Of a DNA stretch of 64,000 nucleotides, positions 7,884 through 16,946 are shown piece by piece; positions within the stretch are counted from its first letter, which is position 1; the number at the start of each line of letters is the position of its first letter. The notes beneath the pieces were generated by a model, which was not told where the DNA came from, did no database searches, and saw only the letters and a program-made list of their open reading frames with translations. The position numbers were made by a program, and so were the translations under genes. Source of the stretch: Bacteroidia bacterium (GTDB taxonomy: Bacteria > Bacteroidota > Bacteroidia > Flavobacteriales > Flavobacteriaceae); the NCBI GenBank assembly GCA_030429955.1, contig JAUIGO010000006.1, positions 26,018 to 90,017 on the forward strand, written 5' to 3'.

Positions 7884-9308
7884 ATGACAGCAAAAAAGAA
7901 ACTTAAAAAGATACTTAAAACAAGCATCAAATGGATGCTTTCCATTATCGCAGTATTGCTACTTATTGTTTTATTGTCTATACCATACGGAAAATATTCT
8001 GAAAAAGAAATGAAGCCTTTGGGTACAGAATACCAAAACATTGCTTTGCAAGGCGTGCATGTGATTAGCATGGGTAATGATTCCATAATGTACAATAAAA
8101 ATATATATATAGAGCAAAACAATATTGTAGCCATTACTCCTGATACTGTGTTTAGAGGAGGGTACAATACTATAAATGCCAAAGGAAAATATGTGATGCC
8201 TGGACTTATTGATATGCATGCACATGTGTTTGACAGAACTGATTTGGCTCAGTATTTAGCCTATGGTGTTACTACGGTTAGAAACATGATGGGATTTCCG
8301 ATGCACTTACGTTGGAAACAGCAATTAGCAGAAGGGAAACTAATAGGCAGCCAACTTATTACTGCCACGCCTACACTTAATAGTGGTGATGATGCAGGTC
8401 CTTTTCATAAAACGGTTTCTGACGCCGAAGAAGCTGGTTTGGTAGTAGACAACTATATAAGTGCTGGGTATGATTTTGTAAAAGTATATGATAATATCAG
8501 CGCAACACAATTAGATGCCATTGAGCATAAAGCACAAGTAAGCGGTGTGCAAATTGCAGGTCATCCACCTCAGGTATCTTTAGAGAGGCTTTTAAGCTCC
8601 TCTATAGCATCTATAGAACACACTGAAGAATTGCTACAGTTTTTAGATGAAGAACGTACTGAAGCCAGCATTAGAGCCTTGGCAAAACAAATAAAGGCAT
8701 CTGATAAAGCGGTTACTTTAAACCTAGTTGCGTTTAACAGAATATATAGAATATCTCAGGAAGGCGTGGCATATTATAACCAATTACAAGAAGCAGATTT
8801 AAACCCAATCACAAAGTTTATAGGCACAAAACAACTGGAGGTATATACCAAGGCAGGACCTCAATATAAAGCCTATACAGAGGCTAAGTACAAGGCTATG
8901 GAAACCCTTTCGCGTGTGTTGGTAGAAGAAGGTGTAACCGTATTATTTGGTACAGATTCTGGACCAAACTTTTTGGCAGCTGGTACTTCAGTGATTGAAG
9001 AAATGCAGCTTTTAAAGGCAGCAGGTCTATCTGAATATGAAGTTTTAAAATCGGCAACTTATAGTGCAGCAGAGGAATTAGGGAAGCAAGAGTTAGGGCG
9101 AATAGAGACCAATGCTTTAGCAAATGTAATAGTGCTTAACGACAACCCATTAACAGGTTTACAAACCGTATCACATCCTTATATGGTTTTAGCTAACAAC
9201 AGGTATTATAATGAATCCGAACTTGCTGAAGTGAAACGTGTAGGAGAGGAAAAGCAAAATACCTATGCCACATTAGGCTTGTTTTTAGAGCATTTACTAT
9301 TCAAATAA
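7884..9308 (+). CDS. Membrane-anchored amidohydrolase family protein
   Basis: Metal-dependent amidohydrolase of 474 residues with an N-terminal membrane anchor (about residues 17-33), probably facing the periplasm. Metal ligands of the family are visible: His112 and His114 in MHAHVF, Lys200 in FVKVYD (carboxylated lysine position), His227 in AGHPP, His246 in IEHTEE and Asp358 in FGTDSG. The layout resembles imidazolonepropionase/prolidase-like members acting on cyclic amides or dipeptides. The actual substrate is not readable. It leads a same-strand run with DUF5916, protease and DUF2911 genes (gaps 38, 10 and 32 bases). Confidence 0.92.
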   Translation: MTAKKKLKKILKTSIKWMLSIIAVLLLIVLLSIPYGKYSEKEMKPLGTEYQNIALQGVHVISMGNDSIMYNKNIYIEQNNIVAITPDTVFRGGYNTINAKGKYVMPGLIDMHAHVFDRTDLAQYLAYGVTTVRNMMGFPMHLRWKQQLAEGKLIGSQLITATPTLNSGDDAGPFHKTVSDAEEAGLVVDNYISAGYDFVKVYDNISATQLDAIEHKAQVSGVQIAGHPPQVSLERLLSSSIASIEHTEELLQFLDEERTEASIRALAKQIKASDKAVTLNLVAFNRIYRISQEGVAYYNQLQEADLNPITKFIGTKQLEVYTKAGPQYKAYTEAKYKAMETLSRVLVEEGVTVLFGTDSGPNFLAAGTSVIEEMQLLKAAGLSEYEVLKSATYSAAEELGKQELGRIETNALANVIVLNDNPLTGLQTVSHPYMVLANNRYYNESELAEVKRVGEEKQNTYATLGLFLEHLLFK

Positions 9309-9346
9309 TTTTTAATCATCAATCAAAAAGAACAATCAATCCAAAA

Positions 9347-11554
9347 ATGAACAATCACCCAATCCTTTATGTATTAAGCATCCTTTTATTTAGTGCTTTC
9401 ACTTTATCAGCGCAGGAAATTTCAACTCGTGACACCTATAAGTATTACATACAACCTGCTAAAACACCTATTAAAATTGATGGTATAGAAGAGGCAGGCG
9501 AATGGAGCAATTATCAGCTTATTGATACCATGTACAACCATAATCCCAGTGATAAAGGGTTGGCAGCTTATCCATCTGAAATTCGATTAACCTATGATAA
9601 GGATAACTTGTACCTATTTGCAAAACATTATGATGATGGAAATAGGATTATTCAGTCCTTACAAAGAGACTCCGATAATTCACAGTGGGAAAGTGATTCT
9701 TTTACTATAGCTATAGACCCCATTAACAAGAAGCAGAGCGGTATTATGGTTGGTGTTAACGCTGGCGGAGCAAAAGTTGATGGGAGTCTATTAGTAGAGC
9801 CAGGTAGAACCACGTATACAGATTCTTGGGATACCAGTTGGATGTCTAAAACAAAGCAGTACGATACGTATTGGATTGTAGAAATAGCAATTCCTTTTAA
9901 TAGTCTTCGCTATAATGAAGGTAACACAGAGTGGGGCATTAACTTTATTCGTGGTCATAAAACCCAAAACTTTTATTATACCTGGACACCATTCCCAATA
10001 AATTTTAACGGCATTGATGTTAATTATATGGGCACCTTAAAGTGGCCAGAAGTACCAGAGGTAAAAAACAATATTGCTTTTGTAAAGCCTTATGCAACAG
10101 TATCTTCGCTTAAAGATAATCAGTCTGAGCATCCCGATACAAAAACTAAACTAGATGCTGGAGTTGATGTGAAAATTGGCATTACCAAATCACTAAATGC
10201 CGATATTACTTACAATCCGGATTTTTCAAATGCCGATGTAGATCAGGAAATCACCAACATTACTCGTTTTGATATTTCTTTACCAGAACAGCGTGAGTTT
10301 TTTCTGGAAAATGCCGATATCTTCACCAACTTTGGTAGTTATTCCATCAATCCATTTTTTTCCAGACGTGTAGGACTAACCACACCTATTGTTTATGGTG
10401 CTAGAGTAACAGGTAATATTACAGATGATTTGCGTATTGGCGTCATGAATGTGCAAACTAAAGAAGATACTGATGTTGATGCACAAAATAACACTGTAGC
10501 AGCCTTTAATTATAAGGTATTAGATAGATCACAGTTTAGAGGGCTTTTTGTTAATAGGCAGGAAACTGGAAATGATAACATACATGATTATGCCAGAAAT
10601 TATGGTGCCGAGTTTACATACATCTCTAAAAAGGGCAATTTTAATAACAGTATTAAATACCATAGTAGTATAACCGATGAGGGTACCGAAGGATCATACT
10701 TTGGAATTAATGGTGGTTATGCAACAAGGCGTTTAAGAGCTGGTTGGACCTTTGATTTGCTGGATAAAGATTATCAGGCCGATTTAGGGTTTACACCTCG
10801 CTTGTTTAATTACGATGCAGATGCTCAGGCAGTGGTTAGGCAAAGTTACATGTTTGTAAACCCTTATGTAACCTATAAGTTCTTTGCAAAAGAAGAACAT
10901 AGTAAGCTTATTTTTCAAGGCTTTAGATTTTTTCACAACATTTTTTTAAACTCCAACGGAAGTCTTAATGAACGTGATAACAATTTGGCTTATGACCTAT
11001 TTTTTAAAAACACCTCTCAATTTACTGTGTTAGGAACAAATAGTGAAGTGAACCTTAATTTTGCAACCAATTTCTTAGGTAGTGAGTTTGATAATTTGCC
11101 TGTTGGAAATTACAACTTTACTACAGGAACAGTAAGTTATACCTCAGACAGAAGAAAGGTGTTTACCTACAATACCTCGGTGACACATGGTGGTTTTTAT
11201 AACGGTAAAATTACAACACTTGCTGCCTCTACAAACATAAGGTTTGGGTATTGGGCTAACTTTAATGTAGCCTATAACTATAACAATATTAATTTACCTG
11301 ATCAGTATGGTGATATAGATTTGCATCTTTTGAGGTTTAGAGGCTTGTTTAGTTTTACCAATAAGCTCTTTTTTAACAATACCATTCAGTACAACTCTCA
11401 AAGCGAAAACTTTAGTGTGTTTTCAAGGTTGCAATGGCGTTATGCACCACTATCAGACTTATTCTTAATCTATAATCAAAATAATAGCACTAACGGATTT
11501 GATTTAAGGAATAGGTCTATCATTCTTAAACTCACCTATCGTTTTGCGGTATAA
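9347..11554 (+). CDS. DUF5916 outer-membrane protein with CBM9-like N-terminus
   Basis: Exported 735-residue protein with a signal peptide ending near residue 22 (LSAQ). The first 220 residues look like a carbohydrate-binding family 9-like sandwich (KIDGIEEAGEWSNY, VEIAIPFNSLRY). The rest is rich in alternating aromatic strands ending in KLTYRFAV, the usual end of an outer-membrane beta-barrel. This is the DUF5916 arrangement known from Bacteroidota. It contains FFLENADIFTNFG, a conserved segment of that family. It is probably a surface protein; ligand unknown. It is followed closely by a protease gene. Confidence 0.9.
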   Translation: MNNHPILYVLSILLFSAFTLSAQEISTRDTYKYYIQPAKTPIKIDGIEEAGEWSNYQLIDTMYNHNPSDKGLAAYPSEIRLTYDKDNLYLFAKHYDDGNRIIQSLQRDSDNSQWESDSFTIAIDPINKKQSGIMVGVNAGGAKVDGSLLVEPGRTTYTDSWDTSWMSKTKQYDTYWIVEIAIPFNSLRYNEGNTEWGINFIRGHKTQNFYYTWTPFPINFNGIDVNYMGTLKWPEVPEVKNNIAFVKPYATVSSLKDNQSEHPDTKTKLDAGVDVKIGITKSLNADITYNPDFSNADVDQEITNITRFDISLPEQREFFLENADIFTNFGSYSINPFFSRRVGLTTPIVYGARVTGNITDDLRIGVMNVQTKEDTDVDAQNNTVAAFNYKVLDRSQFRGLFVNRQETGNDNIHDYARNYGAEFTYISKKGNFNNSIKYHSSITDEGTEGSYFGINGGYATRRLRAGWTFDLLDKDYQADLGFTPRLFNYDADAQAVVRQSYMFVNPYVTYKFFAKEEHSKLIFQGFRFFHNIFLNSNGSLNERDNNLAYDLFFKNTSQFTVLGTNSEVNLNFATNFLGSEFDNLPVGNYNFTTGTVSYTSDRRKVFTYNTSVTHGGFYNGKITTLAASTNIRFGYWANFNVAYNYNNINLPDQYGDIDLHLLRFRGLFSFTNKLFFNNTIQYNSQSENFSVFSRLQWRYAPLSDLFLIYNQNNSTNGFDLRNRSIILKLTYRFAV

Positions 11555-11564
11555 AGTAAATATT

Positions 11565-12263
11565 ATGATAAAAAAATCAATCATACTTCAATTTTTAGGC
11601 ATGTTTATGTGTGCAACAACCTGTATGGCACAAATAGACTCTGTGCTGGTAAGTAAGGTTACGTTTAAAGACACCAAGTTTAATAATCTACATGCTGGAA
11701 GTGGTTTTGTGTTAGAGTATCAGAATAAGCTTTATGCAGTTACAGCTAAGCACGTTTTGTTTTTTGCAAAAACAGACCATATGAAGACAATCAGTTTTGG
11801 TGATGCTTTACAATCTTGGGAGTTTATGTCTAAAACAGGTCCAGATAAAAAAGTTACGGCTGGCAGGTTGATAAACGAAAACCCTAATGAACGTCTAGAA
11901 ATGCCACCCAAAGGGGATTGGTTAATTTTTGAATTAAAAGAAGACATCCCAAAAGGTATTGCAGTGTTTAGTGTGAGAGAACAAGCCCTAAAGCCTAATG
12001 AACCTTTGTTTTTTATGGGTTATCCTTATAAAAGTGATACACCTATTAAAGTATCTGGTCAATTTTTAGGATTTACAGAGGATCATAACCTTAGGTTAGA
12101 TGTGCCTAAAGGCACTTATAATGGTTGTAGTGGAGGTCCTGTGTTTGATACCGAAGGTAAGGTTGTGGGCTTGGTCTCTATGGGATATTTTAATGCTAAA
12201 GACAACATCATGGTTTTTGAGCCAGCCTCTTTAGACTATTTCAAACACATAATAAACAATTAA
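11565..12263 (+). CDS. Exported trypsin-like serine protease
   Basis: Protein of 232 residues with signal peptide ending CMAQ. The ATG at 11565 is chosen because the signal peptide begins there; an ATG at 11544 would overlap the previous gene. Catalytic residues are readable: His in TAKHVLFF, Asp in PKGDWLIFEL and Ser in YNGCSGGPVF, which is the S1/HtrA-like trypsin fold. No PDZ domain follows. Its place directly behind the DUF5916 gene suggests a role in surface-protein processing, but this is inferred only from position. Confidence 0.87.
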   Translation: MIKKSIILQFLGMFMCATTCMAQIDSVLVSKVTFKDTKFNNLHAGSGFVLEYQNKLYAVTAKHVLFFAKTDHMKTISFGDALQSWEFMSKTGPDKKVTAGRLINENPNERLEMPPKGDWLIFELKEDIPKGIAVFSVREQALKPNEPLFFMGYPYKSDTPIKVSGQFLGFTEDHNLRLDVPKGTYNGCSGGPVFDTEGKVVGLVSMGYFNAKDNIMVFEPASLDYFKHIINN

Positions 12264-12295
12264 TAAAAACATAAAATAACAAACAAATTAACATC

Positions 12296-13417
12296 ATGAA
12301 ACATCATCAAATTACAGTTAAAATAATGGCTTTTTTAGTATTTGGTCTAACCATGCAAAGTAGCTTATTTGCACAATTTCATACTTTAAATATACCTCAA
12401 GTGAGTCCTAAAATTCAAGAAAGCCAAATGCTTGGAGTCACAAAAATTACGGTTGATTATAGTAGTCCTGCTTTAAATGGTAGAGATGTTTGGAACAACT
12501 CAGGTATCATTCCACAGCAAGGTAATCCTATTCCATGGAGGGCAGGTGCTAATATGGCAACCACAATAGAGTTTAGTACAGATGTAAAAATTGAAGGTCA
12601 ATTATTAAAAGCGGGGAAATATGGTTTTCATATAATTCCCAAAGACGATACCTATGAGTTGTTATTTGCGCACAATTATGACCAGTGGGGAAGTTATTAT
12701 TTAGATATAGAAAACGATGTTAGTCTTCGAGTCACTGTATTACCAGAATCTTGCTCTCCATCAGAACAACTTGATTATGAGTTTTTAAATAGAACTGAAA
12801 ATACATTGGTTATCGGATTGGAATGGGGAGAAAAACGAATTCCCTTTAAAGTTGAAGTGGACTTAAATGAAACCGTTGTTAATAGTTTTAGAAAAGAACT
12901 AAGAGGTATTAACACGTATCACTGGCAGTCTTGGAATGATGCTGCTTTATGGTGCTTAGAACATAATACCAATTTAGAGGAAGCTCTGCAATGGGTTGAC
13001 CGATCTATAAATGGTGGTTATGGAGGTTTTGCAGCAAATAGAAATTTAGTCAATACATCTACAAAAGTAAGATTGCTTAAAAAGCTGAATAGATTAGATA
13101 ATATGAATAAAGTTATTTCTGATGCTAAAGACATACATGCTACTGCAGATGAAGCAAATGGTTTCAGTGCATTCTTATTACAGAATGGTTTTTATGAGCA
13201 AGCTCTAGGTTATTGTAATCAATTTCTTAAGAATAATGCAAAAGTTTGGTTTATGGAGCTGAATAGAGGTATTAGCCATTACTTCATAGGAAATAACAAA
13301 ATGGCATTAAATGATGTAAGGAACTCATTAAAAACAGCTCCTGAACAATTTCAACCGCGGTTAAAGGAAATCATAGTGGAAATTGAAAATAAAACTTATA
13401 AACTACCTGGAAGCTAA
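12296..13417 (+). CDS. DUF2911 domain protein with helical repeat tail
   Basis: Exported protein of 373 residues with signal peptide ending LFAQ. Residues about 35-180 match DUF2911 (PQVSPKIQESQMLGVTKITVDYSSPALNGRDVW; PWRAGANMATTIEFSTDVKIEG; GKYGFHIIP), a beta-rich domain common in Bacteroidota. The C-terminal half is helical with TPR-like character (EQALGYCNQFLKNNAKVWFMELNRGISHYFIG). Function unknown. It closes the run that starts at 7884. A long imperfect hairpin follows at 13439-13503. Confidence 0.88.
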   Translation: MKHHQITVKIMAFLVFGLTMQSSLFAQFHTLNIPQVSPKIQESQMLGVTKITVDYSSPALNGRDVWNNSGIIPQQGNPIPWRAGANMATTIEFSTDVKIEGQLLKAGKYGFHIIPKDDTYELLFAHNYDQWGSYYLDIENDVSLRVTVLPESCSPSEQLDYEFLNRTENTLVIGLEWGEKRIPFKVEVDLNETVVNSFRKELRGINTYHWQSWNDAALWCLEHNTNLEEALQWVDRSINGGYGGFAANRNLVNTSTKVRLLKKLNRLDNMNKVISDAKDIHATADEANGFSAFLLQNGFYEQALGYCNQFLKNNAKVWFMELNRGISHYFIGNNKMALNDVRNSLKTAPEQFQPRLKEIIVEIENKTYKLPGS

Positions 13418-13438
13418 GACATCAATTTATTTGAAATA

Positions 13439-13503
13439 GGGAGAGTTTAAAAGGAGTAATGGAAGTTTGATGGTTACTTCGATTATTAAGATAAATCTCT
13501 CCC
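13439..13503. other. Long imperfect hairpin between genes
   Basis: GGGAGAG (13439-13445) pairs with CTCTCCC (13497-13503). TTTA/TAAA extends the stem with one bulge, and AGTAA/TTACT can pair inside. No strong T-run follows. It could be a terminator for the DUF2911 gene or part of the leader of the next gene, which starts 38 bases later. Confidence 0.4.
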
Positions 13504-13541
13504 GTTTCTACTTATAATTAACAGAGTAACAAATTAAAATT

Positions 13542-14912
13542 ATGAAAATTAAATACTTATTCTTTTTAATCGTCCTTATCGTCACATCGACGATAACATC
13601 TCAAACCTTAAAACGTAAAGGTATGTTAGGCGTATTGATGCAAACACTAACCGATAGTATTGCAATACAGAACAATTTTAATGTTAAAACAGGCGTGCAC
13701 ATTACTACGGTTATGCCAAACTCAACATTCGCAAATTTAGGAGTAAAGCAAGATGATGTACTTACCAAATTAAATGGTTCATCTGTTAGTACAATTCAAG
13801 ATGTTTTGGAAATTACAAGTCAGCTTTATGAAGGTGATAAAATTGAAGCAGAATATTATTCAAAAAACAAAAAAACAGAAGCGTCAACAGTATTATTAGG
13901 TAGGCCAATAGAGACTTTTGAAAATGGAATCGTCACTTATGGCGAAGTAGTTTACAAAGACAATGTATTAAGAAGTATTCTGGTTACACCTAAAAATAAG
14001 ATAAAGTCTCCTGTTGTGTATTTTTTACAAGGTTATACCTGCGGAACTGTTGAAACGACTACAAATGAAAATCCTGCAAAAAAACTAATATCAGATTGGG
14101 TTAATGCAGGTTTTGCAGTATATCGAGTAGAAAAACCTGGAGTAGGTGATAGTATGAGCAGCAAACATTGTATGCAAATAAGTTTTGATGAAGAGCTTCT
14201 TGCGTTTAAAGAAGGTTATAAAGACTTGTTGAAACAAGAAACAATTGATGCTAATAACATTTTTATGTTTGGGCATTCAATGGGAGGTGTAATAGCTCCA
14301 TTATTAAACAATTTAAAACCGCCTCGAGGTATAATCACCTACGGAAGTGTAGCTCAAAATTGGTACGACTATATGGTAGAGCTGTATACCCTTCAGCCAA
14401 AGCATTTTGGTGTTTCCGACTCCCAAATTAGAGAAGACAATAAGGTGAATTTAAAGTTTAATGAAGACTTTTTAATTAATAAGCTTTCAGGCTCAGAAAT
14501 TCTAGAAAACGACGTCTATGCCGATTTTTTTAGAGATAATGAAATTAATTTTAGACAAAATCAGTACATCGGTAGGCATTTCGATTTTTGGCAAAGTTTA
14601 GCTGATATAGATATTCCAAATGCTTGGTCTAAAGTAAAGACAAATGTTTTGGCAATGCATGGTGAGTTTGATATCCAAGCGATTAGTCCAAAAGGTGCGC
14701 AAAAAATAGCTGAGATTGTAAATGAAAATGGAGGTAAAGGCGACTTTGTTTTAGTAGCAAATGCAGATCATGGTTTTGTAAACTTTAATACAATGCAGCA
14801 TAATGTCGAGACTTTAGGAAATGGTACTTACATGTTACATGCACGTGATAATTATAGTGTCGCATTAGGAAAAGAGACCATAAAATGGATGTTATCAAAA
14901 ATTGAAAACTAG
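13542..14912 (+). CDS. PDZ-alpha/beta hydrolase fusion, exported
   Basis: Protein of 456 residues with a signal peptide (about 1-20). A PDZ domain spans about residues 25-115 (GVHITTVMPNSTFANLGVKQDDVLTKLNG). It is followed by an alpha/beta hydrolase domain with Ser246 in GHSMGG, Asp377 in HGEFDIQ and His410 in ADHGFV. The PDZ domain probably binds a protein tail or regulates access to the hydrolase. The DUF885 gene starts immediately after the stop codon, so the two are co-expressed. The substrate may be an ester or peptide; undecided. Confidence 0.9.
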   Translation: MKIKYLFFLIVLIVTSTITSQTLKRKGMLGVLMQTLTDSIAIQNNFNVKTGVHITTVMPNSTFANLGVKQDDVLTKLNGSSVSTIQDVLEITSQLYEGDKIEAEYYSKNKKTEASTVLLGRPIETFENGIVTYGEVVYKDNVLRSILVTPKNKIKSPVVYFLQGYTCGTVETTTNENPAKKLISDWVNAGFAVYRVEKPGVGDSMSSKHCMQISFDEELLAFKEGYKDLLKQETIDANNIFMFGHSMGGVIAPLLNNLKPPRGIITYGSVAQNWYDYMVELYTLQPKHFGVSDSQIREDNKVNLKFNEDFLINKLSGSEILENDVYADFFRDNEINFRQNQYIGRHFDFWQSLADIDIPNAWSKVKTNVLAMHGEFDIQAISPKGAQKIAEIVNENGGKGDFVLVANADHGFVNFNTMQHNVETLGNGTYMLHARDNYSVALGKETIKWMLSKIEN

Positions 14913-16349
14913 ATGAAATTAAAATTAGTATTCTTCATAAGTAGTGTGTTTTTATTTAGCTCAGGAATTTCACAAGAAGTTAATTTTCAGACAGATGAAG
15001 ACTCATGGCAAGCAGATTTTAAATTTCTAAAAAAGAAAGTTGAAATATTAGCACCATCATATCAAAATCTAAAGAATAAAAAGGCATTTGATGAGATGTA
15101 TGGCCTTATTAATTCTTCTCAAAACTCTGATTTTAATTTATTGAGGGAAGATTTTTACAATGGATATAATGCTTTAGAATTACCCGGTTTACAAGTTAAC
15201 TATGTAGATGTATTAAATAATATTCAAACCAAAAGCCAAATTGAGAAACAAAGCATATTTTTCTCAAGCATGAATGACAGATGGAGTGATTTAAACCCAA
15301 ATATGCTTAACGAACAAGAATTGTTAGACTATAGAATCATTGGATATGAAATAAGTCTTAATCTTGAAAGAATAAGTCTAGAAAGAAAATGGGATAATTC
15401 AATAAACATTAGTAATAAAAAAAGTATTTATTCTGTCCCTTTTGGAAAAGATTGGTACACTTATCTTCTAAAAAGGTGGGTTGACATATCTGTAAAACCA
15501 AATGAATTATTTGAGTTTGGTTTAAAAGAAATTCACAACGTTAAATTAAATATGGATAGGCTCCAACAGAAATCAGGGTTCTCTGGAGTTGATTTTGAAA
15601 AATATTTGGAGAGTGATCATTTTTTAATTCATGAGCCTAACGAAGTAAAAGAAGGTTTTACTAAGATGAAAAATATAGTAAAAGATAATGCCTCCAATAT
15701 GTTTCCTTATTTGACTCAAATTCCAAATGTTAACATTGAAAAAGGTACTAATGAAGATTTGGCTCATGTACCTGCCTATTATAATAACAATACGTTTTAT
15801 TACAATTTGTTTGATGAACCATTTAATAAAAGGCAGATAGGATGGTTTTATGTACATGAGGCCATACCTGGTCATCATTATCAGTCATCTATTAATACAC
15901 TTGTTAATCGTTCTGATATTCAGAATTTATTTTGGTATCCAGGTTTCGCTGAAGGTTGGGGAGCTTATGTAGAACATTTAGGTAAGGAGTTAGGTGTTTA
16001 TAAAACAATATATGATGAATACGGCAAATGGGAGTGGGATTTAATTCGTTCTGTTCGTGTTTGTTTGGATATAGGAATTAATTATAAAGGTTGGTCAGAT
16101 AAAAAAGCATTGGCATTTTGGAATCAACATATTATCGATAAAGAAGAGATAGCAAAAAGAGAGATTTCTAGAATGAAACGATGGCCTGCTCAAGTAATCA
16201 CTTATAAATACGGTGAAGCTGTTTTTTTAAGCCTGTTGAAGGAGGCTAAAAACAAACCTGGTTTCAATTATAAAAAGTTTCATGAGAGGGTTTTAGAGTA
16301 TGGAGACGTGCCTATAAGTTTATTGAAGTTGTATGACTTTAGTGATTAA
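14913..16349 (+). CDS. DUF885 family putative zinc metallopeptidase
   Basis: Exported protein of 478 residues with signal peptide ending near residue 20 (GISQ). The DUF885 signature HEAIPGHH is at residues 315-322 (His315, Glu316, His321, His322) and is followed by a conserved FAEGWGAYVE. These fit a zinc-dependent peptidase-like active site. It is directly adjacent to the PDZ-hydrolase gene (no gap). Family members are about 550-600 residues, so this one is on the short side but appears complete. The substrate is unknown. Confidence 0.9.
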   Translation: MKLKLVFFISSVFLFSSGISQEVNFQTDEDSWQADFKFLKKKVEILAPSYQNLKNKKAFDEMYGLINSSQNSDFNLLREDFYNGYNALELPGLQVNYVDVLNNIQTKSQIEKQSIFFSSMNDRWSDLNPNMLNEQELLDYRIIGYEISLNLERISLERKWDNSINISNKKSIYSVPFGKDWYTYLLKRWVDISVKPNELFEFGLKEIHNVKLNMDRLQQKSGFSGVDFEKYLESDHFLIHEPNEVKEGFTKMKNIVKDNASNMFPYLTQIPNVNIEKGTNEDLAHVPAYYNNNTFYYNLFDEPFNKRQIGWFYVHEAIPGHHYQSSINTLVNRSDIQNLFWYPGFAEGWGAYVEHLGKELGVYKTIYDEYGKWEWDLIRSVRVCLDIGINYKGWSDKKALAFWNQHIIDKEEIAKREISRMKRWPAQVITYKYGEAVFLSLLKEAKNKPGFNYKKFHERVLEYGDVPISLLKLYDFSD

Positions 16350-16431
16350 AAAAAAACTGTTACCAATCATTAAAAATAAGTTTAATAGTTGTCATTTATG
16401 AAATTAGAACTTTAAACTTTATGAGTAGGTA

Positions 16432-16439
16432 TAGTTTTG
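16432..16439 (+). promoter_or_regulatory. Candidate -7 box before the small YD-family gene
   Basis: TAGTTTTG fits TAnnTTTG in the 220-base gap between DUF885 and the 113-residue gene. No clear -33 TTG at the expected distance. The leader would be about 125 bases. Confidence 0.35.
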
Positions 16440-16569
16440 AAATAGAACATGATAACTATAATCTTATAAATAACAAACATATTAAAAGGAGTCTGATATT
16501 GCAGCTTAAGTTTTTCAAGTAGTGTAAACAAGAGCTTCCTTTCAATTTCTTATAAAATTAAATTTATTA

Positions 16570-16911
16570 ATGAAAACAATTAATCTAAAATTAATCATCG
16601 TGCTAGTAGCTATTAGTTTTAATTATTCAAATGTATATGCGCAAAAAACGGAGTATTATCGCCATTTGGTTTTTAGGGAAACACCTTATTCAGATTTGCG
16701 CGGTATTCATCCAATTGATAAGACAACAGCAGTCAATGAAACACATTTTAGATTTGTATACGATAACCAAAACAGATTTGTTGATGCTAAAGGTGAATTG
16801 GTTATGCCAGAAGGTGCGCCTTATGCAGCTATTGAATTTAAGTATGCCGAGGATAGTAGTATGACTGGAAGAACGTTTTACGATGCTAATATGAAGGAAG
16901 TTGAAAGATAG
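16570..16911 (+). CDS. Short secreted member of the YYxHL/YD-repeat-like family
   Basis: Protein of 113 residues with a signal peptide ending VYAQ. The mature part begins TEYYRHLVFRETPYSDLRGIHPIDK and continues to FRFVYDNQNRF. This is the same opening module found after the membrane anchor of the 705-residue protein at 16947 and after the signal peptide of the 413-residue protein at 22870. It ends with FYDANMKEVER, as if only one repeat were kept. It may be a complete one-module protein or a truncated paralog. Function unknown. The next family member starts 35 bases downstream. Confidence 0.75.
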   Translation: MKTINLKLIIVLVAISFNYSNVYAQKTEYYRHLVFRETPYSDLRGIHPIDKTTAVNETHFRFVYDNQNRFVDAKGELVMPEGAPYAAIEFKYAEDSSMTGRTFYDANMKEVER

Positions 16912-16946
16912 CTTATATCTAAATAGAAAAATAAAATAGAATAAAC

